This document shows positions 57,018 to 64,000 of a stretch of 64,000 nt of DNA, piece after piece. The stretch's first letter is position 1. Each line of letters begins with the position of its first letter. Both the position numbers and the translations under genes were made by a program. The notes below the pieces were generated by a model. It searched no databases. It had not been told where the DNA came from and saw only the letters and a list, made by a program, of their open reading frames with translations. This DNA is from Sphingomonadales bacterium. Lineage in GTDB: Bacteria > Pseudomonadota > Alphaproteobacteria > Sphingomonadales > Sphingomonadaceae. The stretch lies in assembly GCA_025352685.1 (NCBI GenBank), contig JANXSN010000023.1:1-64000 (forward strand), in the 5' to 3' direction.

Positions 57018-57221
57018 CTAAGGCTTTCGTTGAAAACCCGCGTTAAACCCACGACCGCGTAAATAGTCGCGATTGACGCGAAATAAATTTTTAGCCTCTG
57101 AGGCGTCGCCCGACACGATACGGTACGCCTCAAGACGGTCGATCGCCGAGACACCGGGCAATGCATCCCAACCCCCAGCGACCATAGCGAATTTTCGCAA
57201 TAGCAATGTTTTCAGTGGCAC
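57018..57221 (-). CDS. small ORF directly upstream of the VIT gene, doubtful
   Basis: 67 residues ending 2 bases before the VIT start codon. The segment GVSAIDRLEAYRIVSGD, then VNRDYLRGRGFNAGF has a protein-like composition, but no family is known to me and the ribosome site is not convincing. It may be a real leader or small protein gene, or a chance frame. Confidence 0.3.
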   Translation of the reverse strand: MPLKTLLLRKFAMVAGGWDALPGVSAIDRLEAYRIVSGDASEAKNLFRVNRDYLRGRGFNAGFQRKP

Positions 57222-57264
57222 TCAACGGGGGGCGCCCGGCTCGATCATGACCCTGACGCCCTTG

Positions 57265-58039
57265 TCAGATCCATTTTTTGATCCGTGCGAATATGATAGC
57301 GCCACCACTTGTCACGAACACGGTGCCGGTGATGACCGCAAAGGTCAGGTCGCTCCCTTCAAACACTGTTGCTTTGACATTCATCCCGAAGATGCCGGCT
57401 ACGGCGCCAAAAGAGCCCAAAACGGCTATGACGATCGTCAGGATCTTGACAAGGGTGTTGGTCTCGATGTCGTCGCGAGACGCCTTTTCACGCAGGAGGC
57501 GCTCATCGAGCAGATCAACGTCGGTCGCGATCTTCGAAACACCCTAAAAAAATCCCCTGAATACCAGTCGAGCGGCGACGCCGCGAGCGCCGACGGCGCG
57601 AGCAAGCCGATGAGGGTCTCGCTGCGGTCCTGCTCGCAAAACTAGACCAGGAAATCAACATTATCATCGCGAACGGTGACAAGCCACTGCTCGGCGACAA
57701 AGAACACAACGCGCGTGGCGAAGTCCTCGGTGGTATTTTCTCCCCGATGTATGTGTGCCGAAGCAGCGGCAAGTTCTTCGCGTAGCGGTGCCACATCAAC
57801 ACAAAACCTCAAGAACTGGCCGAAGTTCTGCGGGAGATTGTCGACCCACGCGTTGCCACCACCGGCGGTTCCGGGTCAACGTGCAGCCTCTCGGCGATCT
57901 TGGCAATTGTGGCGCCTGTTTCGTTGGAAACGTCGATCCAGACGAGCTAACGGTCACCAAATGCCTGCTGATCCAGGCGTTCGAGCTCAGTTTCGACATC
58001 GCGGCCGTCTGCGTCGTACGCAAAGATATGCATTGCCAT
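57265..58039 (-). pseudogene. CorA-family divalent cation transporter, broken
   Basis: AGGAGG precedes the ATG at 58039. The frame gives MAMHIFAYDADGRDV and QQAFGDR, then a TAG (CAG to TAG likely) before LVWIDVSNETG. A shift near 57870 leads to LPQNFGQFLRF, APLREELAAASAHIH and VVFFVAEQWLVTVRDD, then another TAG. A T7 homopolymer at about 57544-57550 then shifts into the C-terminal part: KIATDVDLLDERLLREK, TLVKILTIVIAVLGSFGAVAGIFGMNV and a last span. The GMN motif is the CorA pore signature. Two nonsense codons and two shifts mean it is dead. Confidence 0.75.
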
Positions 58040-58505
58040 CAGCACTCTCCCTCCTGCCATTTTATCGGCACAAAATTGGTGCGGTCCCATTCAATGACGT
58101 GCCGAACACGAGCCACACGGCCTGGTCATCCACGGTTTCGCGGCATCGTCCGAGACAAGGCCGGGCCAGTCGACCGTGCGGCAGCAATGCAACCGGCGCG
58201 CCACAATTTCGATTTTGTATCTGTGCATGTACCCAAATATTGCGGGTATCCGATTTCGATGGGCTCGGCTTCTTTGTTCGTCGGCTCGCACCATGGCGGT
58301 CCTTGCGCTCCGCGCATGCAGTCACCGTGAAAGCCGTCCCTGGCTACCTCAACTTTGGGAACTGAGTGACCAGGACATATGCAAGGCCTCGAAGCGATCG
58401 TGCCTATTCATGACGTCGATATGGTTTTCGGGCTGCCGTCAAAAAGTCAGGGGCACGTAAACGGATTGAGGATGGGCTCGCTATCGACCGGTTAGGCGGA
58501 TAGCT
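58040..58505. other. interval without a recognised gene
   Basis: 465 bases between the CorA remnant and the FixL gene. Short open frames on both strands did not match any family I know. Given the neighbours, a lost universal-stress-protein gene is a guess with no motif to support it. The last 100 bases should hold the fixL promoter; no FNR/FixK-type TTGAT-N4-ATCAA box was seen. Confidence 0.35.
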
Positions 58506-60164
58506 ATGCGACCAACTGTTTCTGTGCGACTTGGGTTCAGGTGGCCAAGAGTCGAACATAGGCTAGCCCAAGGTCAGTATCGCCGTGAATTTGATCGTTA
58601 CCACAGCACCTTGACCATTGAGGTCACCAAATCCGAGTTTTCCGTTTCTGAATTAGCGGCCCGTCGCCATGCCATTTTGGCCGAAGAACTCGGGCTTTTG
58701 ATCGACGGGGCGACCAACTACGCAATCTATATGCTGGATCCCCAAGGACGCGTCACGTTGTGGAACCGCGGCGCCGAGCGGATCAAGGGATGGACCGAGG
58801 CCGAGATCATCGGCCAGGATGCAGCGATATTCTATCCTCCCGACGACGTGGCTGCTGCCAAGCCTAAAGACGACCTCATCCGCGCTGCCAGGCTTGGCCG
58901 GATCGAAGAAGATAGCTGGCGACTCCGCAAGGATGGATCGGAATTCCTGGCCAGCGTCACGATCACGGCGCTTCGAGACGAGAACGGTGATCTGAAGGGC
59001 TTCGGTAAGGTCATTCGCGACATAACCGATCAGAAGGCTTCGGAAGCTGCCATCGCCCGGCGAGAAGATCACCTGCGCTCCATATTGGCAACCGTACCCG
59101 ACGCGATGATCGTCATGGACGAACGGGGTACCGTAGCGTCGTTCAGTGCGGCAGCCGAACGGCTATTTGGCTATTCCGAGCAAGAAGTCGTTGGCCGCAA
59201 CGTCCGCATGCTGATGCCCGTCGCCGACCAGTCGGCGCACGATAATCGTCTGGCGACGTATCTGGAGACTGGGGTTCGTCACATTATCGGCAGCCGGCGT
59301 CAGGTGACCGCCATGCGGCGCAACGGCGCGTCGTTTCCGATTGAACTGGCGGTGGGCGAAGTCGAGATCGCGGGGGAGCGAATTTTCACCGGCTTCATCC
59401 GCGACATCACGGCGCGCCAACAAAGCGAACGGCACTTGCAAGACCTGCAGTCCGAACTCGTCCACATCTCTCGCGTCAGCGCCATGGGGACGATGGCCTC
59501 GACGCTTGCCCATGAGATCAACCAACCGCTGACAGCGATTGCCAATTATCTCGAGACAGCGAGCGACATGATCGGTGAGATCGACGATCCGTCGTTAGTC
59601 GATATTGCCGAGGCTGTTGCGCTTGCCACGGCTCAGGCGTTGCGCGCGGGCGACATCGTCCGCCGGTTGCGGGCCTTTGTCGATGGCGGCGAGACCAGCT
59701 TCGAAATTGTTCCGCTCGACGCACTGGTAGATGAGGCCGCAAGCTTGGGCCTTTTGGGTGCGCACGAAGCAGGCGTCGCGGTGAGGATCATCACCGCACC
59801 CGGGTTAAACCTCGTTCGCGTGGATCGCATCCAGATACAGCAAGTGATCGTCAACCTCATCAGGAACGCAATTCACGCGATGCAGGATGCCCCGTATAAG
59901 GACCTTTGCGTCACGACGGCGCCCGATACTGCCGGCTGGGTCAGGATCTCCGTAATTGACACCGGTCACGGCATCACGACCCAGACGCGCAAACGACTTT
60001 TCGACGCCTTCGCGACCACAAAAGGAGAGGGCATGGGGCTCGGTCTGTCGATCTGCCGCACAATCGTCGAAGCGCACGGTGGGCGCATTTGGGCAGATCC
60101 GGCCGAGGGGGGTGGGACCGTTTTCAGCTTTTGTATCCCGCTTGCAGGAGAGAGCGATGACTGA
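58506..60164 (+). CDS. fixL: oxygen-sensing haem-PAS histidine kinase
   Basis: 552 residues. Two PAS domains at about 62-175 and 185-300, then a histidine kinase with phospho-acceptor H336 (STLAHEINQPLTAIANYL), and the N, G1 and G2 boxes (NLIRNAIHAM, DTGHGI, GMGLGLSICRTIVEAHGG). The second PAS contains FSAAAERLFGY and MLMP, with H259 in RHIIG and R265 six residues later, matching the haem ligand His200 and Arg206 spacing of Bradyrhizobium FixL. So it should bind haem and be inhibited by oxygen. No transmembrane spans, so it is soluble. Its stop overlaps the start of the response-regulator gene. Confidence 0.88.
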   Translation: MRPTVSVRLGFRWPRVEHRLAQGQYRREFDRYHSTLTIEVTKSEFSVSELAARRHAILAEELGLLIDGATNYAIYMLDPQGRVTLWNRGAERIKGWTEAEIIGQDAAIFYPPDDVAAAKPKDDLIRAARLGRIEEDSWRLRKDGSEFLASVTITALRDENGDLKGFGKVIRDITDQKASEAAIARREDHLRSILATVPDAMIVMDERGTVASFSAAAERLFGYSEQEVVGRNVRMLMPVADQSAHDNRLATYLETGVRHIIGSRRQVTAMRRNGASFPIELAVGEVEIAGERIFTGFIRDITARQQSERHLQDLQSELVHISRVSAMGTMASTLAHEINQPLTAIANYLETASDMIGEIDDPSLVDIAEAVALATAQALRAGDIVRRLRAFVDGGETSFEIVPLDALVDEAASLGLLGAHEAGVAVRIITAPGLNLVRVDRIQIQQVIVNLIRNAIHAMQDAPYKDLCVTTAPDTAGWVRISVIDTGHGITTQTRKRLFDAFATTKGEGMGLGLSICRTIVEAHGGRIWADPAEGGGTVFSFCIPLAGESDD

Positions 60165-60780
60165 GACCGTGGATACGATTTTTGTCGTCGATGACGACGA
60201 GGCGATCCGGCAGTCAATCAGCTTCTTGCTGCGCAAATCTGGTTATGCGGTCAAAATCTACGCGTCGGGCGACGAATTTCTGAAAGCCGTGAATGGCGCC
60301 AGTCGGGGTTGCGTGCTGCTGGACGTAAGGATGCCGGGGATCGACGGCCTTGAAGTTCAGGCGCGGCTCGGCGCAAGCGGTATCACGTTACCGGTTATCA
60401 TGCTTACCGGTCACGGCGACGTGACGCTTGCCGTCCGCGCGATCAAGGCCGGCGCCATCGAGTTTTTGGAGAAGCCTTTCGAACGGCTCATGCTGCTGGC
60501 AGCAATTGAAGAGGGCCTTTGCCAAGCGAAACGCGGTGTTGGCGTCCTACTTGCCAAAAACGAAGCCGTTGTCCGTCTCGCGGCGCTTACGGCCCGCGAA
60601 CGCGAAGTCTTGAAGGGAATGGTTCTTGGTCGACCCAACAAGCTGATCGCTTACGATCTTAGCATCGCCACGCGAACCGTCGAAGTGCACCGCGCGCACC
60701 TGATGGAAAAACTTGACGCCCCCAGTCTTTCCCACGTGCTCAAAATCGCTTTCGCTGCGGGTATCGATACCCCGGACTAA
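60157..60780 (+). CDS. fixJ: FixJ-type response regulator
   Basis: 207 residues from the ATG at 60157, overlapping the kinase stop. Receiver domain with D12/D13/D14 acidic triad, phospho-acceptor D56 (VLLDVRMPG), T84 (MLTGHGD) and K106 (EKPF), all intact. A LuxR-type helix-turn-helix follows (LTAREREVLKGMV, LGRPNKLIAYDLSIATRTVEVHRAHLMEKL), which binds DNA. FixLJ pairs switch on microaerobic genes through FixK in rhizobia and other alphaproteobacteria. The receiver is a standard active type. No FixK gene is in the window. Confidence 0.92.
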   Translation: MTETVDTIFVVDDDEAIRQSISFLLRKSGYAVKIYASGDEFLKAVNGASRGCVLLDVRMPGIDGLEVQARLGASGITLPVIMLTGHGDVTLAVRAIKAGAIEFLEKPFERLMLLAAIEEGLCQAKRGVGVLLAKNEAVVRLAALTAREREVLKGMVLGRPNKLIAYDLSIATRTVEVHRAHLMEKLDAPSLSHVLKIAFAAGIDTPD

Positions 60781-60827
60781 AGCTTTCTTGCCCTCGCTTT
60801 CTACGTACAGACGCGGACGCCCAAGAC

Positions 60828-61259
60828 GTGCAAGCACAAGACGTCATTGAGGTCCATGCCATAACTCAGGATAGGAACAGCGTTCGCGTGTCACTGGTCG
60901 ATGGCGACCCGACCGTTCGGCGTGCCCGTCAAATCATGTTGCGCTCCGAAGGGTATCAAGTGCGCTCCTATTCGACGAGCGCCGCACTGCTCGGCGATCC
61001 GACATCACGAGACTTCCCGTGCATTGTGCTTGATGCAGGCCTCGACGGCAGTGATGCGCTCGACCTCATCCGCCAAATGCGGGCAACGGATTGGCAAGGC
61101 ACGGCCATTCTGCTCGCAGCCTTCGATCCGACTGGCGCGCTGACTCTGGAAGCGGCGTTGCACGGCGATATCGTCTTCCCCGGCGCGGTCGGCGACCGAA
61201 CGCTCACAACGGCGATTAAGACGGTTGGCCTAAATGATGGGCTCAAAATCACATCCTGA
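60828..61259 (+). CDS. receiver-domain-only protein, degenerate active site
   Basis: 143 residues, starting at a GTG at 60828. A CheY-like fold with D25/D27 (VSLVDGDP) and the phospho-acceptor position D69 (IVLDAGLDG). However the switch Thr/Ser is replaced by Ala (ILLAAFDP), and the conserved Lys is replaced by Pro (VFPGAV). So phosphorylation or signalling is probably altered or lost. It follows fixJ by 47 bases and may compete for FixL or act as a phosphate sink. There is no output domain. Confidence 0.7.
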   Translation: MQAQDVIEVHAITQDRNSVRVSLVDGDPTVRRARQIMLRSEGYQVRSYSTSAALLGDPTSRDFPCIVLDAGLDGSDALDLIRQMRATDWQGTAILLAAFDPTGALTLEAALHGDIVFPGAVGDRTLTTAIKTVGLNDGLKITS

Positions 61260-61461
61260 CTGGCGGCGGCCTCTGAAGCGACTATCGGGACCGTCAAACG
61301 CGAAGTCGGCTGGCTTGCTCAAGCCGGAATCGCAACGCGTCTCGAATGCTACGTAAATGCCGAAACTAGCCGGGGGTGCTCGTTCGAGAGCAATGTCGCG
61401 GCTTGCTGCAAGGGATCGCACCGCGCGATGCCGGGGCAAAACCTGGCACAGGAGACTGACG

Positions 61462-61905
61462 ATGCTCGTTTCTCATGGGGCAATGGTCATGGTGATCGAC
61501 GGCGCCAGAAGGTCGCTGTTTCGAAATCGAGGGACTGATGTTGCGATTGATTTGGAAGTCGTTGAAAATGAGACGAAATACGTTGAAAATACGGCAGCGC
61601 TCGGCACCGACAAGCCCGGACGCAGCTTCAGCACGACCGGTCCCGGGCGCAGTGCCTATCAATCGACGGATTTTCATCAGGCAGCGGAGGACGCCTTTGC
61701 CGCAGCAGCGGCCGAACAGCTCAACGGCTTGGCGCAACAAGCAGACCTCGACTTTATCGTGGTCGCGGCACCTCGTGTACTTGGAGTCATGCGCCACCAT
61801 TATAGCGGCGATTTGAAAAAGCGCCTCGCGGCAGAAATTGACAAGGATTATGCTGGACGGCCTGCTGCGGATATCGCCCATCTCCTTCGCCATCATGAGA
61901 TGTGA
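61462..61905 (+). CDS. BaeRF-type host attachment protein
   Basis: 147 residues. ATG at 61462 with AGGAG upstream; an earlier start at 61357 has none. Pattern: MLVSHGAMVMVIDGARRSLFRNRG, then FHQAAEDAFAAAAAEQLN, FIVVAAPRVLGVMRHHYS and the terminal helix AADIAHLLRHH. This fits the alphaproteobacterial host attachment/AtsE-like protein family, related to eRF1-like BaeRF domains. It was first linked to plant attachment and is now thought to be a general stress or ribosome-associated function. The stop overlaps the DUF1275 gene start (GTGA). Confidence 0.82.
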   Translation: MLVSHGAMVMVIDGARRSLFRNRGTDVAIDLEVVENETKYVENTAALGTDKPGRSFSTTGPGRSAYQSTDFHQAAEDAFAAAAAEQLNGLAQQADLDFIVVAAPRVLGVMRHHYSGDLKKRLAAEIDKDYAGRPAADIAHLLRHHEM

Positions 61906-62563
61906 CGCGCTACGACAACCGCCTCCAGGTGCTGGCAATCGCACTGTCGGCGCTGGCGGGCTATGTCGATGCGCTTGGCTTTATTCATCTCTGAGGCTTT
62001 TTCGTTTCGTTCATGACTGGAAATTCGACCCAGCTGGGAGTCGGAGTGATCGAGCACGCGCCCAGCGCTGCAATTGCTTTGGGACTGATCGGATCCTTTG
62101 TCGTCGGCGTCATGACCGGTTCGCTGGTTGGACGGTGTGCGCAGCGTTCGCGCCGCCCGGTGGTCCCGACACTCGTTGGCCTCATTTTGGGGTAGCCGCG
62201 TTGCTCAACGCACTCGGCAGCGCCAACGCTGCTATCGCGACGACGGTCATCGCAATGGCAGTCGAAAATGCCGCGTTCGAAAGCGACGGCGAGGTGCACA
62301 TCGTGCCTGACCTATATGACCGGCACGTTGGTCAAGTTGGATCAGCGCATCGCAGGCACCGTAACCGGGGAAAGCGCTTTGCCTCGGCATGCTATCTTTT
62401 CTTGTGGTTGGGATTGGTTCTCGGCGCTGTGGCTGGCACGGCTACCTATCCGCATATCGGCTTGAACGGACTATCGATCGCAGCAGGGTTTGCCTTCGCG
62501 CTTGCGGCCGTGGCGACAGCGATAAACGGTGGCAAGCACGCGGGTCGACAAACGCCTAGGTAG
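61902..62563 (+). pseudogene. DUF1275 (YoaK-type) membrane protein, broken
   Basis: From a GTG overlapping the previous stop, the frame reads LAIALSALAGYVDALGFIHL, then TGA (61992-61994) before GFFVSFMTGNSTQLGVG, the DUF1275 hallmark. A further shift near 62195 leads to LLNALGSANAAIATTVIAMAVENAAF, and another near 62330 gives GLTYMTGTLVKL-like and LFLWLGLVLGAVAGTATYPHIGLNG segments. The intact gene would be a six-span membrane protein of unknown function. One nonsense and two shifts make it a pseudogene. Confidence 0.78.
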
Positions 62564-62647
62564 TTTCCCAGCCTATCGTCTCCCCGACACCCTGCCACAG
62601 CCGTGTATGTTCAATCCCTACGAAGAGCGTTGGAGGAGTAACACGAC

Positions 62648-63172
62648 ATGCTTGCCCAAGAATGGAACCGGGAGCTGACAACGCGAACGGGGTTTCGCTT
62701 CACTGTGCGCGCTGCGCAGCCCGCGGACGAAGCTGCGCTCGCAGAGTTCTTCACGCATGTCACGGCGGACGACATCCGGTTTCGATTTTTGACGGGGCTG
62801 AAAAACGTGGGACATGACCGCCTTGTCGCGATGACAGCGGTCGACCATCGCCAGACCGAAAACTTTTTGGCTTTCGTCGATGACGGGGCAGAAATTCTTG
62901 CGTCCGCCATGTTGGCTTGCGACGCTGACCTGGAAGTCGGCGAAGTCGCGATTGTGATCCGCGAGGACTTTAAGGCGCGCGGTGTCAGCTGGGATTTGCT
63001 TAGGCATGTTGCCGCCTACGCCGAAGCCAAGGGACTCAAAACGCTCCAATCCATCGAAACTCGAGACAGCCATGCGGCGATCAACATGGAACGTGAGATG
63101 GGCTTTGTTGCCGGTCCCTACCCGGGGGATCCGACCCTCGTGCTCATGCAACGACATTTAAACCAGCATTGA
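62648..63172 (+). CDS. GNAT-family acetyltransferase
   Basis: 174 residues with an excellent ribosome site (GGAGGAG, 9 bases upstream). The GNAT fold is clear: FTVRAAQPADEAALAEFF at the start, LEVGEVAIVIREDFKARGVSWDLLRHV as the acetyl-CoA binding loop (RxxGxS variant), and INMEREMGF at the C-terminus. The ARGVSW loop keeps the core spacing. The substrate is unknown; relatives occur beside oxygen-response genes and may modify protein lysines. It stands between the DUF1275 remnant and an interval with no gene. Confidence 0.85.
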   Translation: MLAQEWNRELTTRTGFRFTVRAAQPADEAALAEFFTHVTADDIRFRFLTGLKNVGHDRLVAMTAVDHRQTENFLAFVDDGAEILASAMLACDADLEVGEVAIVIREDFKARGVSWDLLRHVAAYAEAKGLKTLQSIETRDSHAAINMEREMGFVAGPYPGDPTLVLMQRHLNQH

Positions 63173-63702
63173 TGCGACAACGCGTCAGGCAAATGCCTTT
63201 GAACGCGATCACGTTTCGGGCGTCGATGCCCAGCGCTGCACGATCGGCGCAGACGCCGCCCGTCGAAATTGATGGTGTGATCGAAGTGTTGGAACCGGGC
63301 GGCTTCCTGGAGGTCCCAGATGTCGCACCACACGGGCCTGTGACACGGGCCTGTGACACGGATCGTCATTCTGCCCACGCTGAGCGCCTGTGCCCATCGC
63401 AACAGAGAGCCGCTCGGATGGGCGGTCGTCACGGCAAGCCCGGCTTCGCGCAGCTTTGGTCCTCACAAGCGATCTCGACGGCACGATTGCTTCCGGGACG
63501 ACAGAGCCTGGGTGGATGTCGAATTCGCAAGCAAGGCGAAGTCGCGTATGTCGTCGGTGGCACGGACCTCACCTACTGGCGCGGTAGGCTCGACCGCTGG
63601 CATGCCAGTCGCGCGCGGCCACGCTGCGTAGTTTCCGAGGCTGTCGCCAAGGCTGTGCAGGGGGGCATTGTTACCAGACACCCTCGAAGCCGGAGACGCA
63701 TG
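63173..63702. other. interval without a recognised gene
   Basis: About 530 bases. One plus-strand frame contains LVLTSDLDGTIASG (about 63445-63490), which has the HAD-phosphatase DxDGT motif, but the sequence on either side does not resemble a HAD protein and it may be chance or a scrap. A 13-base tandem repeat is present at 63331-63361. Confidence 0.35.
63331..63361. repeat. two tandem copies of a 13-base unit
   Basis: CACGGGCCTGTGA twice in a row, followed by a further CACGG. The 13-base unit shifts frame when copied, and lies in the unassigned interval. Confidence 0.85.
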
Positions 63703-64000
63703 ATGTCACGCGACGATGAACTACAAACAGCAGTCCTTGCCGAGTTGAACTGGGAGCCCCGCATCAATGCCGCTCACATCGGCGTAACGGCCGAAAACGG
63801 TACAGTTACCCTGACTGGGCACGTCCACAGCTACGGCCAGAAACACGCTGCCGAGATGGCCACCGGTCGCGTCAAAGGCGTAAGGGCGATTGCGGAGGAA
63901 ATCGAAGTCCGTCTGCCGTTCGAAATCAAACGCGACGACGCCGACATTGCAACGGCTGCCGCCAATCGGCTGGCTTGGGACACGGCTACGCCGCGCGATG
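63703..64000 (+). CDS. BON-domain protein (OsmY-like), N-terminal part, runs off the window
   Basis: About 99 codons are present. GGAG lies 7 bases before the ATG at 63703; an adjacent ATG at 63700 is the alternative. The first BON domain is complete: LQTAVLAELNWEPRINAAHIGV, NGTVTLTGHVHSYGQKHAAEM and VKGVRAIAEEIEV. A second helix-starting domain (DADIATAAANRLAW) begins just before the window ends, so at least two BON repeats are expected. There is no signal peptide, so the product is cytosolic, unlike OsmY. BON proteins bind membranes or phospholipids under stress, and fit this stress gene group. Confidence 0.85.
   Translation, partial: MSRDDELQTAVLAELNWEPRINAAHIGVTAENGTVTLTGHVHSYGQKHAAEMATGRVKGVRAIAEEIEVRLPFEIKRDDADIATAAANRLAWDTATPRD

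Noticed and set aside
63445-63590. A HAD phosphatase based on the DLDGT motif
   Set aside because: Only the N-terminal motif is visible. No further HAD motifs or a plausible length follow in any frame.

Overview
The window looks like chromosome from a sphingomonad (Alphaproteobacteria, Sphingomonadaceae or close kin). The reasons are the large TonB-dependent receptors paired with hydrolases, a TonB-receptor/tryptophan-halogenase-like/GH13/GH97 glucan locus, a FixL-FixJ pair, a BaeRF-type host attachment protein and the GC-rich codon use. These assignments come from reading protein motifs; no database search was run.

Layout. 0-6.3 kb is a decaying accessory stretch. It holds the 5' end of an aldehyde dehydrogenase, fragments of a FAD-linked oxidase, a LeuD-type hydratase subunit, an alcohol dehydrogenase and an acyl-CoA dehydrogenase, an AbiEi-type antitoxin fragment and an IS5-family remnant. 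A dimethylmalate/2-methylisocitrate-type lyase, a DUF3089 hydrolase and a VOC protein remain intact. 6.3-13 kb holds small envelope proteins, a diacylglycerol kinase, a metallophosphoesterase, an FeS-type (6-4) photolyase and an OFA-family MFS permease. 13-19 kb is a c-type cytochrome area: an outer-membrane cytochrome-porin (Cyc2-like) overlapping a mono-haem cytochrome c, followed by broken genes for a small charged protein, a TAXI/TRAP receptor and a di-haem lipoprotein cytochrome. 19-31.5 kb has a YdeP-type molybdopterin oxidoreductase, an IS630 scrap, a minus-strand set (oligopeptidase B, TonB receptor, periplasmic amidase), an aldo/keto reductase-SDR pair and a collapsed M3 peptidase.

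31.8-48.6 kb is the best organised part: a starch/maltodextrin utilisation locus. It runs LacI regulator, SLC45-type MFS, GH13, DUF6445, TonB receptor, flavin-dependent halogenase-like protein, GH13, GH13_23-like alpha-glucosidase, GH97, second halogenase-like protein. Four consecutive genes overlap by 4 bases. Three intergenic sites share a palindromic motif (TGAATACGTAT or close variants), a good candidate LacI-family operator. The inferred flow is TonB uptake of maltodextrin, periplasmic cleavage by GH13 and GH97 enzymes, MFS import and cytoplasmic alpha-glucosidase action.

48.9-64 kb is a membrane and stress region. It has a broken MFS gene, an outer-membrane protein, a PilZ protein, an AI-2E permease with an extra C-terminal domain, a VIT-type metal transporter, a broken CorA, haem-PAS FixL with FixJ, a degenerate receiver protein, a host attachment protein, a broken DUF1275 gene, a GNAT acetyltransferase and the start of a BON-domain protein. 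The general theme is hypoxia and general stress.

About a dozen genes are clearly broken. Some breaks are single indels in short homopolymers and could be sequencing errors. Others combine several nonsense codons with deletions and are real decay. The long genes of the glucan locus are all intact.
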